The notes under the pieces: model-generated | Database searches by the model: none | Seen by the model: the letters and a program-made list of their open reading frames with translations, nothing else | Told to the model about the DNA's origin: nothing | In this document: positions 25,987 through 35,956 of the stretch, one piece after another | Numbering within the stretch: the stretch's first letter is position 1 | Layout: every line of letters begins with the position of its first letter | Position numbers and translations under genes: made by a program | From: Burkholderiaceae bacterium 16 | Lineage (GTDB): Bacteria > Pseudomonadota > Gammaproteobacteria > Burkholderiales > Burkholderiaceae | DNA: 64,000 nucleotides | Reading direction: 5' to 3' | Assembly: GCA_000955785.1 (NCBI GenBank) | Contig: JYOD01000015.1 | Location: forward strand, 1 to 64,000

Positions 25987-26829
25987 ATGATCGATCACGA
26001 CACACCAGCCGAATCGTCCGGCCAGTCCCCCGGTGCACCCGATGCCGCCAGCGCACGCGAACTCACGCGCGAGGCCGTGCTGGGCCGCTTCCTGCGCGCG
26101 CATCGCGAGCGCGTGGCCCCGGAAGACGTCGGGCTGGCGCCGGGCCGCCGGCGCCGCACGCCGGGCTTGCGGCGCGAGGAACTGGCGCAGCTGTCGGGCC
26201 TCAGCGCCACCTGGGTCACGTGGCTGGAGCAGGGCAGGCCCGTGGCGCTGTCGGCGCGCGCGCTCGCCAGCCTGGCCGCCGCCCTGCGGCTGTCGCGCGC
26301 GGAGCGGGCCTATCTGTTCGAGCTGGCCGGCCGGCGCGATCCGATGCAGGCGCAGGACGAACACGTGCCGGCCACGGTACTGGCCAGCGTGGAAGCCATC
26401 GCCGGGCCGGCCTATCTGCTGGACCGGCAGTGGAACGCGCTGGCTTGGAATGCCGCCGCGGCCGACCTGTTCGTCGGCTGGCTCGATCCCGCCAGCGCCG
26501 AGCGCAATTTGCTGCGCAGCATGTTCCTGTCGCCGGGCTTGCAGGCGCTGGTGGAAGACTGGCCGCACCGGGCGGCACGGCTGGTGGCTGAATTCCGCGC
26601 GCACAGCATCCGCCATGCCGAAGACCCGCCGACGCGGGCGCTGGTGGAAGGCTTGCTTGCCGAGAGCCAAGTGTTCCGCGCGGACTGGCTGTCGCAGGAC
26701 GTGGAAGAACGCCAGGGCGGCCGCCGCGGCTTTCGCCATCCGCGGCGCGGGCTGCTGCATTTCGAGCAACTCACGCTGGTGCCGGCTGCCGCGCCGGGGT
26801 TGACGCTGGTGATGCTGATGCCTGCCTGA
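25987..26829 (+). CDS. XRE-family regulator with MmyB-like ligand domain
   Basis: A 280-residue protein with an N-terminal helix-turn-helix (about residues 20-100, RRTPGLRREELAQLSGLSATW typical of this group) and a C-terminal MmyB/PAS-like domain (about 120-275) opening with AYLLDRQWNALAWNAAA. Such genes often sit beside a dehydrogenase or methyltransferase that they regulate, here the divergent methyltransferase. The start at 25987 was chosen because it precedes the HTH by a short polar leader. Confidence 0.85.
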   Translation: MIDHDTPAESSGQSPGAPDAASARELTREAVLGRFLRAHRERVAPEDVGLAPGRRRRTPGLRREELAQLSGLSATWVTWLEQGRPVALSARALASLAAALRLSRAERAYLFELAGRRDPMQAQDEHVPATVLASVEAIAGPAYLLDRQWNALAWNAAAADLFVGWLDPASAERNLLRSMFLSPGLQALVEDWPHRAARLVAEFRAHSIRHAEDPPTRALVEGLLAESQVFRADWLSQDVEERQGGRRGFRHPRRGLLHFEQLTLVPAAAPGLTLVMLMPA

Positions 26830-26852
26830 GGGCCAGGCAGTGCGCAAGCGCC

Positions 26853-27980
26853 TTAGAACTTATGCCGGATCCCCGCCACGGCCGACACCTGGGTCTTGGT
26901 CGAGGACGGGGAGAGTGTGTAGATCTGGGCATACGTGGCGTCGCCTGCCGCGTGCTGGTAGATGCCGACCAGGAACAGGTCGGTGCGCTTGCTGAGGAAA
27001 TAGTCTGCGCCGAGGTTGACCTGATGCCATTTCGGGCTGTTGTCCATCGGGCGGTAGTCGCCCCACGTATAAATATAGGCCGCCCCCACCATCAGGTTTG
27101 GCGTGATGTAGTCGGTAATGGAGAGTTCACCGTTGTTGACCGTCAGGCTCGTATTGTCGAGATAGTTGAAACGCACGTTGGTGTACAGCACCGAGACGCC
27201 CACCGGACCGAACTGATAGGCGCCCCCCGCGCCCATGATCCGCTGCCGGTCAACCTTGGCCCCGGTCGCGAGGCTGGTGAGGAAGGGGGACGTGAAGCCG
27301 TAATCGCCAACTACCGCGCCCGACTGGTTACTCGGGCTGTTCGGCGTGTTCAGCTCCTCATACGCCACGCCCAGCGAAAGATCGTTGCGCTTGAACGATA
27401 TGCCGAAGCTATACGCATTGTTCGAGTGGAAGTCGCCAGGTTTCTCGCCAAGGCTGAACATGCCGGCAAACTGCAGGCCGCCGTAGGAAGGGCTCTTGTA
27501 GGCGATCGTATTGTTGACGCGGAACGTGTTGAACACGTTGTCGCTGTCGCCAATGTGGGTGCCAAAGGCAGCGAACTGCGTCGCCGATTCATACGGCCAC
27601 AGCGTTGCCGCCGAAAGATCGTATTGCCGGCCCAGCGTGACCGTGCCCAGATCCTGCGACGACAACCCGACAAAGGCTTGCCGGCCGAACATGCGCCCGC
27701 CCTGTGACGCGGTGCCGGTGTCGATGGCGAAGCCGCTTTCCAGGGTGAAGATAGCCTTGTTGCCATTGCCCAGTTCTTCCTCGCCCCTGATGCCCCAGCG
27801 CGGCGTCTGCATCGGACCATTGGCCAGCTGAAAGTTGGAATGGCCGTTCTGATTGTTGGCATACACAATGCCGGTCGAGATCAGCCCGTACAGATTGACC
27901 CCGCTCTCCGCGTGGGATGCCGGGCAGGCCAGCAATACCGTCGTAGCGACGATGGCACTTCGCTTCATAGTGATCTTCAT
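26853..27980 (-). CDS. Outer-membrane porin (Gram-negative porin, OmpC-like)
   Basis: A 375-residue beta-proteobacterial general porin. The signal peptide is residues 1-24 (…PASHA-ES), followed by the classic SGVNLYGLISTGI strand and ending in Phe (GIRHKF), the recognition residue for outer-membrane assembly. The PRWGIRGEEELGNGNKAIF stretch is near universal in Burkholderiales porins. A second in-frame ATG lies four codons downstream (27968), and neither has a good ribosome site. It diverges from the ABC/CoA operon across 587 bp and may admit that pathway's substrate. Confidence 0.92.
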   Translation of the reverse strand: MKITMKRSAIVATTVLLACPASHAESGVNLYGLISTGIVYANNQNGHSNFQLANGPMQTPRWGIRGEEELGNGNKAIFTLESGFAIDTGTASQGGRMFGRQAFVGLSSQDLGTVTLGRQYDLSAATLWPYESATQFAAFGTHIGDSDNVFNTFRVNNTIAYKSPSYGGLQFAGMFSLGEKPGDFHSNNAYSFGISFKRNDLSLGVAYEELNTPNSPSNQSGAVVGDYGFTSPFLTSLATGAKVDRQRIMGAGGAYQFGPVGVSVLYTNVRFNYLDNTSLTVNNGELSITDYITPNLMVGAAYIYTWGDYRPMDNSPKWHQVNLGADYFLSKRTDLFLVGIYQHAAGDATYAQIYTLSPSSTKTQVSAVAGIRHKF

Positions 27981-28567
27981 GTCATTGGAAATAAAAGTAA
28001 AAAAGCGGTGCTCCCGCGCGCACCGCGGGTGCGCAGGGACCCGGAAGAAAGAGGGGCTGGATGGGAAGAGGTGCGGGCGACGCAGTCGCTAGGAAACGAC
28101 CCGGGTCATGTTCCGCGGGAGCGGGAGGCGCGCTGCGATGGCTAGCCGGCCAGGATGCTCGCCGGAACCGGCGTGGCGAGCCAAGGCACGCGGACCAGTT
28201 CCAGCGCGAAATAAACCGATTGAATTGCCTGTGTAACGGCGATGCATGCCTGCTCCCTGATTGATCTCTTTGTCGGCGAGATTTGAGTCGATTGTCGGTT
28301 CAGAAAAACCGCGGCGGGAAGCACAGATTTTGGCTACCGCCGAGCGAATTTTTCGCTCGACTCATGAACTGGCGTCCTTTTTTTTGCACCGCAATAAAGC
28401 ATCGCCAGCACCCACGTTGGGCACACCGCACCGGTGTGGTGCGATCTAATTTCGGCATCGCTAATGCTCTAAAAACGGTTCTTGTTAGAGCACTCTCGCG
28501 TCAGCAAAATACAGCGGTCATGAGATTTGACCGCTTGCGGACAGGTCCGAATAACGAGAGGAGAACC
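27981..28567. other. Long divergent regulatory region
   Basis: 587 bp between the porin and the substrate-binding protein. No coding frame in it has a convincing start or family match. It holds an inverted repeat at 28465-28492 (separate entry), a 10-bp perfect palindrome GACCCGGGTC at 28098-28107, and an atctc/gagat inverted pair at 28264-28282. Two promoters with regulatory sites are the most likely content. Confidence 0.5.
28465..28492. promoter_or_regulatory. Inverted-repeat operator upstream of the ABC/CoA operon
   Basis: Perfect 8-bp arms tgctctaa / ttagagca separated by 12 bp, about 75 bp before the start of the first operon gene. Spacing and placement suit a dimeric activator such as the LysR protein encoded at 35025-35939. 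The assignment is inference. Confidence 0.55.
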
Positions 28568-29611
28568 ATGGAAATCAATAAGTTACGGTTAGACGACCCG
28601 AGCCGCAGGCGCGTGCTGCAAGCGTCTCTGCTGGCGGCCGGGCTGTCGGCCACCGGCACTCTGCTGTCGGTCAAATCCTTCGCCGCCGACCGCGCGGCGG
28701 TCAACATGCAATTGGGCTGGATACCCGGCGGCAACCAGGTGGGCGAGGTCGTGGCGAAGCGGCTTGGCTACTACGAGCAGGAGGGCATCGATTTCAAGAT
28801 CCTGCCGGGCGGCCCCAACGTCGACGGGGTGGCCATCGTGGCCTCGGGGCGCGGCGAGGCCGGACAGATATCTTCCAGCCCGTCCGTCATGCTGGCGGTG
28901 TCGGAAGGACTGCCGGTCAAGTGTTTTGCCGCAGGCTTGCAGCAGCACCCCTACGCATTCTTCTCACTCAAGAAGGCGCCGATCCGCACGCCGCAGGACA
29001 TGATCGGCAAGCGCATCGGCATTCAAGCCACCGGACTCGTGTTGCTCAAGGCGCTGCTGGTCAAGCACAAGATCGCCGAGAGCCAGGTCAATATCGTGCC
29101 GATCGGCACCGACATGATGCCTTTGCTGAGCGGACGGGTTGACGCCGTCGCGGGCTGGCAGACCAACGTGTCCGCGTTGAAGGCGCTCGGCGCGGACCGT
29201 GTCGACCTGAGCCTCTGGGACTCGGGTGTCCACCTCTACGCGCTGCCCTACTACGCGCATACCGACACGCTGCACAAGCATCCGGAGGTGTTGCAGCGCT
29301 TTCTGCGAGCGACCGCGCGCGGCTGGCTCTATGCCAACAAGAACCGGGACCAGGCCATTGACTTGCTGCTCAAGGAATTCCCGAGCCTGAACCATGCGGA
29401 CGAGCGCGCTTCGATCGACGTCCTGATGGGCTATGCCCTCAACAATGCGAGCAGCACGCAAGGGTGGGGCAGCATGGACCCCGCCGTATGGCAGGAGCAG
29501 ATCTCCATGTACGCGCAGCTCGGGCAGTTCCGCGCGCGCGCCCCCAAGGTGGAGGATGTCATGACCCTGGACATCCTGCAGGCCACGAAGACATCACGAC
29601 TGGTGGTGTAA
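28568..29611 (+). CDS. ABC transporter substrate-binding protein (NitT/TauT type)
   Basis: A 347-residue periplasmic receptor of the SsuA/NMT1 group. It carries a twin-arginine export signal (SRRRVLQAS at 12-20, cleavage after about residue 40, SFAA-DR), so it is folded before export. The mature start VNMQLGWIPGGNQVGEVVAKR is typical. The start at 28568 has a GAGAGGAGAA site. It opens a same-strand run of seven genes up to 34979. Relatives bind sulfonates, nitrate, pyrimidine precursors or aromatic acids, so the ligand cannot be read from sequence. Confidence 0.87.
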   Translation: MEINKLRLDDPSRRRVLQASLLAAGLSATGTLLSVKSFAADRAAVNMQLGWIPGGNQVGEVVAKRLGYYEQEGIDFKILPGGPNVDGVAIVASGRGEAGQISSSPSVMLAVSEGLPVKCFAAGLQQHPYAFFSLKKAPIRTPQDMIGKRIGIQATGLVLLKALLVKHKIAESQVNIVPIGTDMMPLLSGRVDAVAGWQTNVSALKALGADRVDLSLWDSGVHLYALPYYAHTDTLHKHPEVLQRFLRATARGWLYANKNRDQAIDLLLKEFPSLNHADERASIDVLMGYALNNASSTQGWGSMDPAVWQEQISMYAQLGQFRARAPKVEDVMTLDILQATKTSRLVV

Positions 29612-29615
29612 ATCC

Positions 29616-30443
29616 ATGCAAACCACGCTACTCAATCCACGCCCGGACGCACGCGCAGGCGTCTCCGCGGCCGGCGGCACCGGACTCTCGATCAGTTGCC
29701 GCGATATCAACGTCCGCTTCTTCACCGACCGCCGCAGCACGACGGCCATCGAGGGCCTCAGCCTCGATGTGGCGACGGGGGAATTCCTCACGCTGCTCGG
29801 ACCCTCCGGCTGCGGCAAGTCCACCTTCCTGCGCGTGGTGGCGGATCTGGTCCAGCCCAGCCGCGGCAACATCCGCGTACTCAACGAATCCCCGGCGGTC
29901 GCGCGGGCCCGCCGCGACATTGGCTTCGTATTCCAGGATGCGGCGCTGCTGCCCTGGCGCACGGCTTTGCAGAACGTCGAGTTGCCGCTTGAAGTCGCCA
30001 ACGGCAAGGCGCGCGCGGGCAAGGCAACGCCGCGCGAACTGCTGGAACTGGTCGGCCTGAAAGGGCGCGAGGACGCGCTGCCACACGAGATGTCCGGCGG
30101 CATGCGCCAGCGCGTTGCGATCGCCCGTGCCCTCGTCAGCGATCCGAAGGTGCTGCTGATGGACGAGCCGTTCGGTGCGCTGGATGAAATCACGCGCGAC
30201 CGGCTTAACGAGGAATTGCGGCGGGTCTGGAGGGAGATGGGACTGACGATCCTGTTCGTCACCCACAGCATCCACGAAGCCGCATTCCTCGGCCAGCGCG
30301 TGCTCCTGCTGGCGGCCAATCCCGGCCGGGTCAAGGAAATCGTCCCGGTGGCGCTGCCAGAAGACCGCACCCTGGACATTCGCGAAAGCCCCGAGTTCGT
30401 AACACTATCCGCGCACCTGCGCCGCGTGCTGGAGACTTGCTGA
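29616..30443 (+). CDS. ABC transporter ATP-binding protein (NitT/TauT type)
   Basis: A 275-residue ATPase with Walker A GPSGCGKST (62-70), a Q-loop in VFQDAALLPW, signature MSGGMRQRVAIARAL and Walker B VLLMDEPFGALD. It resembles SsuB/TauB. It starts 4 bp after the receptor gene and its TGA overlaps the permease ATG by one base, so the three transport genes are translationally coupled. It energises import through the permease below. Confidence 0.92.
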   Translation: MQTTLLNPRPDARAGVSAAGGTGLSISCRDINVRFFTDRRSTTAIEGLSLDVATGEFLTLLGPSGCGKSTFLRVVADLVQPSRGNIRVLNESPAVARARRDIGFVFQDAALLPWRTALQNVELPLEVANGKARAGKATPRELLELVGLKGREDALPHEMSGGMRQRVAIARALVSDPKVLLMDEPFGALDEITRDRLNEELRRVWREMGLTILFVTHSIHEAAFLGQRVLLLAANPGRVKEIVPVALPEDRTLDIRESPEFVTLSAHLRRVLETC

Positions 30444-31282
30444 TGAGCACTTCGGAAATGAAGCTGAACTTGCCCGCAGTCGGTGCCGATGCCGAAGCGG
30501 ACGCCTATTTCGCCAGCCGCAGGCGGCGCATCTGGCGCGCCCGCGTCTTGCCGGCGCTCGGGATCGCGGGGCTGTTGTTCACCTGGTGGGCCGTGGTGGC
30601 GGGATTCGACATCAAGCCCTTCATCGCGCCATCGCCTGGCCTGGTGCTGCAAACGTTCTTCGACAAGCGCGACGTTCTGCTGCAGAACCTGATCCCCACC
30701 GCCATCGAGGCGGCTGGCGGCTTCCTGCTGGGCAACCTGCTCGCGATCCTGCTGGCGACGGTGTTCGTTCACAACAAGACGCTGCAGGATATCTTCTACC
30801 CGGTCGCGGTCATGATCAATTCGATCCCGGTGGTGGCCAAGGCGCCGATTCTGGTGCTGATCATGGGCAACGGGATCGAGCCGAAGATCACCATCGCCGC
30901 CATCGTGTGCTTTTTTCCCACACTGGTGAACATGGTGCGGGGGCTGGAGGCCGTCAATCCGCAATCGCTGGAACTGATGCGGGTGCTCTCGGCCAGCAAG
31001 CGCGAGATCTTCTTCAAGCTGCGCCTGCTCAATTCGCTGCCTTATCTCTTCTCCGCGCTGCGCATCGCCGCGTCGATGTCGGTGATCGGCGCGGTAGTCG
31101 GCGAATGGATCGGGGCCACCGTAGGCATCGGCGCCATGATCATCCAGGCCACTTACGCCTTCGACTCCGCCTTGCTCTACGCGGCAATCATCATGTGCGC
31201 AGGCATGTCCGGCACCTTCTTCCTGGTGATCGCATTGGTCGAACGCTGGCTCATCACATGGCAGCCTGAAAGCGCGCATTGA
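30443..31282 (+). CDS. ABC transporter permease (NitT/TauT type)
   Basis: A 279-residue inner-membrane permease with six predicted helices, the first at about residues 35-55. A BPD_transp_1 domain contains the EAA-like loop near LELMRVLSASKREIFFKLRL that docks the ATPase. The ATG at 30443 forms TGATG with the ATPase stop and is preferred to an in-frame TTG at 30437. It completes the importer. Confidence 0.9.
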   Translation: MSTSEMKLNLPAVGADAEADAYFASRRRRIWRARVLPALGIAGLLFTWWAVVAGFDIKPFIAPSPGLVLQTFFDKRDVLLQNLIPTAIEAAGGFLLGNLLAILLATVFVHNKTLQDIFYPVAVMINSIPVVAKAPILVLIMGNGIEPKITIAAIVCFFPTLVNMVRGLEAVNPQSLELMRVLSASKREIFFKLRLLNSLPYLFSALRIAASMSVIGAVVGEWIGATVGIGAMIIQATYAFDSALLYAAIIMCAGMSGTFFLVIALVERWLITWQPESAH

Positions 31283-31316
31283 GCGCCGCACGACAACAAC
31301 TATTCCGAGGATGCAA

Positions 31317-32702
<1,386 letters not shown>

Positions 32703-32719
32703 AAATGGAGAACAACAAC

Positions 32720-33874
32720 ATGGCGCAAGACCTGCCGCTGAGCGGCATCCGGGTCATCGATTTCACCCAGGTCATGATGGGCCCGGTTTGCACGCAGACG
32801 CTGGCCGACTACGGCGCCGACGTCATCAAGGTGGAGCGCAAGGGTTCGGGCGATCTCAGCCGTTCCACCTTCGAGCCGGTTGCCGGCGCGGACAACCCGA
32901 TCTTTTGCAGCCTGAACCGCAACAAGCGAAGCATTGCGCTTGATTTGCGTGACCCGGAGCAGTTGGCGCACGTGAAGACCCTCATCGCAGGTGCCGATGT
33001 CGTCGTCAATAATTTCCGTGCGGGCGTGATGGATCGCATGGGCTTGAGCTACGAGGCATGCCACGCGTTGAACCCGCGCATCATCTACGCGGTCGGCACC
33101 GGCTTCGGCGAGTCCGGGCCGTATGCGCACAAGGGCGGGCAGGACGTGCTGGCCCAGGCCATCACCGGCGTGATGGCGCGCCGGGCCGACGATTCGGTGC
33201 CGGTCTCGGTCTACCCGACAGCACTGGCCGACTACTCCGCCGGCATGCATATGGTGCAGGGTGTGCTGCTGGCCTTGCTGGACCGCGCCCGCACCGGCGA
33301 GGGGCAGAAGATCAGCGTGTCGCTGTACAACTCCATGCTGGCCATGCAGATGCAGGAAGCGGCCATGATCATGATGGACGATTCCGAGGTCAACTGGGCG
33401 GCCATGCCCTTGTCAGGCGTGTTCGATACGCAGACGGGGCCGCTGGTGATGGTGGGCGCGTTCAAGCAGAACCCGCTGCGCGACATTTGCGCGGCACTCG
33501 GGATCGAGGACATGTCCGCCGATCCGCGGTACTGCGACCTGACCCAGCAATTCAGCAACAAGGCCGGGCTGCAAGCGGTGCTGCGAGAGCGTTTTTCCGC
33601 CAATTCGCGCGACCACTGGCTCTCCCGCTTGGAAGCGCAGGACATTCTCTGCGCGCCGGTGCGAGACCTGCGCGAAGCACTGGTGGATCCGCAGACCTTG
33701 CACAACCAGCTGCTGCTGGAAGGCGCGGGCGAGGGCCGGCAAGTGAAGTTCGTCGGCAGCCCCATCAGCATGTCGCGCGCCCGGGTCAGCCTGCGCCGCG
33801 CGCCGCCGCGGCTCGGACAGCATAACGATGATGTGCTGCGTGAACTGGCGGGCATGCAGGGGGAGGCAGTATGA
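32720..33874 (+). CDS. Class III (CaiB/BaiF-type) CoA transferase
   Basis: A 384-residue enzyme that moves CoA between acyl-CoA and a free acid through an aspartyl-anhydride. The expected catalytic Asp171 lies in ALADYSAGMH. The family N-terminus LSGIRVIDFTQVMMGP and the LNRNKRSIALDL run are conserved. An earlier ATG at 32699 overlaps the oxidoreductase stop, but GGAG at 32707 positions the start at 32720. It probably activates the imported or oxidised acid for the hydratase encoded next. Confidence 0.88.
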   Translation: MAQDLPLSGIRVIDFTQVMMGPVCTQTLADYGADVIKVERKGSGDLSRSTFEPVAGADNPIFCSLNRNKRSIALDLRDPEQLAHVKTLIAGADVVVNNFRAGVMDRMGLSYEACHALNPRIIYAVGTGFGESGPYAHKGGQDVLAQAITGVMARRADDSVPVSVYPTALADYSAGMHMVQGVLLALLDRARTGEGQKISVSLYNSMLAMQMQEAAMIMMDDSEVNWAAMPLSGVFDTQTGPLVMVGAFKQNPLRDICAALGIEDMSADPRYCDLTQQFSNKAGLQAVLRERFSANSRDHWLSRLEAQDILCAPVRDLREALVDPQTLHNQLLLEGAGEGRQVKFVGSPISMSRARVSLRRAPPRLGQHNDDVLRELAGMQGEAV

Positions 33875-34644
33875 GCGTCCATCTGCAAATCGAGAATTTT
33901 GTCGCCACGGTGACGTTGTCGCGGCCCGAGGTGATGAACGCGGTCGATCTGGTCACCGAGGCCGAACTGCAGCGCATCTGGACGGAACTGGAGCGCCGCG
34001 ACGATGTGCGCGTCATCGTCCTGACGGGGGAGGGCGACCGTGCCTTCTGCGTGGGCGCGGATATGAAGAATCCCTCCACCACCGGCCTGGAATACTGGGG
34101 CGCCGCGCGTCCGGGCGGATTCGGCGGCATCGCGCTGCGCGAGTCGCTCAACGTGCCCATCATCGCCCGCGTCAACGGCTTCGCGCTCGGCGGCGGCTTC
34201 GAGATGGTGCTGGGCTGCGACATCGTGGTCGCGTGCGAAGAGGCTAGCTTCGGCCTGCCTGAAGCGCTGGTGGGGCGCATGCCGCTCGACGGCGGCATGA
34301 CCCTGCTGCAGCGTCAGATCCCATACCGCAAGGCCATGGCCATGCTGTTGACAGGGCGCCGCATGCCGGCCCGCGAAGCCGCCGAGATCGGCCTGATCAA
34401 CGAAGTGGTGCCGCGCGCGCAACTGGACTCGGCCGTGCAAGTCTGGATCGACGCGCTGCTGGCGTGCGCGCCGCTGTCGCAGCAAGCCATCAAGCAGGTG
34501 GTGCGCCGCACGTCGACGCTCTCGCCGAGCGACGCGCAGGCATTGCGCCTGCCCGCCCTGGTCAGCGCGCTGCAGTCCGAGGACGCGCACGAAGGTGTGC
34601 TGGCCTTCCAGCAGAAGCGCAAGCCGCGGTGGAGCGGGCGCTGA
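33871..34644 (+). CDS. Enoyl-CoA hydratase/isomerase family protein
   Basis: A 257-residue crotonase-fold enzyme. The oxyanion loop AFCVGADM is at about 58-65. Both catalytic glutamates expected of a hydratase are present, in LGGGFEMVLGCD and FGLPEALVG. It overlaps the CoA transferase by 4 bp (ATGA) and the ferredoxin by one base (TGATG). It likely hydrates an unsaturated acyl-CoA made by the upstream enzymes. Confidence 0.9.
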   Translation: MSVHLQIENFVATVTLSRPEVMNAVDLVTEAELQRIWTELERRDDVRVIVLTGEGDRAFCVGADMKNPSTTGLEYWGAARPGGFGGIALRESLNVPIIARVNGFALGGGFEMVLGCDIVVACEEASFGLPEALVGRMPLDGGMTLLQRQIPYRKAMAMLLTGRRMPAREAAEIGLINEVVPRAQLDSAVQVWIDALLACAPLSQQAIKQVVRRTSTLSPSDAQALRLPALVSALQSEDAHEGVLAFQQKRKPRWSGR

Positions 34645-34979
34645 TGGCCTACGTCATTGCCTCCGGCTGTATCGATGTCAAGGACGGCGCGTGCGTGAAA
34701 TGCTGCCCCGTCGATTGCATCTACGAGGGCGGCCGCACGCTCTATATCCACCCCGATGAATGCATCAGCTGCGGCATCTGCGTTTCCGTATGCCCGACCG
34801 AAGCCATCCATGACGAAGCGGAACTGCCGCCGGCGGAGGCGGCATTTGCTGCCGTGAACAGGGAGTTCTTCGCGACGCATGTGAGCGGTGTCGGCTCGCC
34901 GGGCGGCGCCGACTATATCGGGCCGCTGGCCTGCGACCATCCTGTGGTCGCGGGGTATCCTGTGCGCAGCGAACCGTAG
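34644..34979 (+). CDS. 7Fe-type ferredoxin
   Basis: A 111-residue ferredoxin. Cysteines at 9, 17 and 50 fit a 3Fe-4S cluster and those at 21, 40, 43 and 46 a 4Fe-4S cluster. This is exactly the Azotobacter FdI spacing shifted by one residue. An additional Cys20 and Cys25 are present. The C-terminal 50 residues (NREFFATHVSGVG…) are unlike typical FdxA and may be a docking extension. The start at 34644 overlaps the hydratase stop. It probably carries electrons to or from the FAD oxidoreductase. Confidence 0.85.
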   Translation: MAYVIASGCIDVKDGACVKCCPVDCIYEGGRTLYIHPDECISCGICVSVCPTEAIHDEAELPPAEAAFAAVNREFFATHVSGVGSPGGADYIGPLACDHPVVAGYPVRSEP

Positions 34980-35024
34980 CGCAGTCCGTCGGACGGCCGG
35001 CTCCATGAATCGATCGGAAAGAGC

Positions 35025-35939
35025 ATGCACGCCAGCATTCTGAAGTATTTCGTCGAGGTCGCGCGGTGCGGGTCGATCCGCAAGGCGGCGCAGAACCTCT
35101 ATGTCGCCTCCAGCGCCGTCAACCGGCAGATCCTCAAGCTCGAGGCCGAGATGGGCACCGAGTTGTTCGATCGGCTGCCCAACGGGATTCGGTTGAACGC
35201 GTCGGGCGAGCGGATGCTGCAGCACATCCGCGCGACGCTCAACGATTTCCACCTGATGCGCAGTGAACTCGATGAACTCAAGGATGAGCGCCGGGGTCAC
35301 GTGTCGGTTGCGGCGATGGATTCATTGTTCGTCGATTTCCTCCCCGCCGCGGTGGAGGACTATTCCGAGCTGTATCCGGCGGTGACGTATTCCATCGCCG
35401 CCGTCATGCCCTGGGATGTCGCGCCGAAAGTGCTGGGTGGCGAATTCGATGTTGGTGTCACCTTCGTCGCCAAGTTGCCCGCGGGGCTGAATGTCGTGGC
35501 CCAGGTCGCGTTGCCGCCAGGCGTGGTGATGGCCTCCTCCCATCCGCTTGCGAAGAAGGAGCGGATCGGCTTTGCCGACTGCCGCAACCATGCCTTCCTG
35601 CGCCTGGAAGGACGCTCGCCGATCCAGGGCGTGATCTCTCCAAAGTTCATGGAATTCTGGGATCTGCTGACCCCCAGTGTTACCTGTAATTCCACGCTCC
35701 TGCTCAAGCGCCTGGTCGCCTCCGGGCGGGGCATTTCCTTCTTTTCCAAACTTGCCTTCATCGAAGAGATCGCCAGCGGCGAAGTGGTCTGGCGCCCGTT
35801 CGACGAACCCAATATCAATGCGCTGACGGTTGGCATCATCACGCCATCCCAGCGCGTGCTGTCCAATGTCACTCTGGAATTCGTCAAGGGCATCGTGCAC
35901 CGCCTCAAGCAGGTAGAACTCGCGCTGCTAGACACATAG
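35025..35939 (+). CDS. LysR-family transcriptional regulator
   Basis: A 304-residue regulator with an N-terminal winged helix (motif GSIRKAAQNLYVASSAVNRQI at about 14-34) and an effector domain (about 90-295). It follows the ferredoxin by 45 bp on the same strand and precedes the aldehyde dehydrogenase by 17 bp, so it is the likely local regulator. Its stop codon lies inside a short gacacata tandem repeat (35931-35951). Confidence 0.88.
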   Translation: MHASILKYFVEVARCGSIRKAAQNLYVASSAVNRQILKLEAEMGTELFDRLPNGIRLNASGERMLQHIRATLNDFHLMRSELDELKDERRGHVSVAAMDSLFVDFLPAAVEDYSELYPAVTYSIAAVMPWDVAPKVLGGEFDVGVTFVAKLPAGLNVVAQVALPPGVVMASSHPLAKKERIGFADCRNHAFLRLEGRSPIQGVISPKFMEFWDLLTPSVTCNSTLLLKRLVASGRGISFFSKLAFIEEIASGEVVWRPFDEPNINALTVGIITPSQRVLSNVTLEFVKGIVHRLKQVELALLDT

Positions 35940-35951
35940 ACACATAGACAC
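35931..35951 (+). repeat. 8-bp tandem repeat at the LysR stop codon
   Basis: Two full copies and a partial copy of gacacata. The TAG stop lies in the first copy, so copy-number change would not alter the LysR protein, but it would change spacing to the aldehyde dehydrogenase start at 35957. Confidence 0.7.
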
Positions 35952-35956
35952 CCGAC

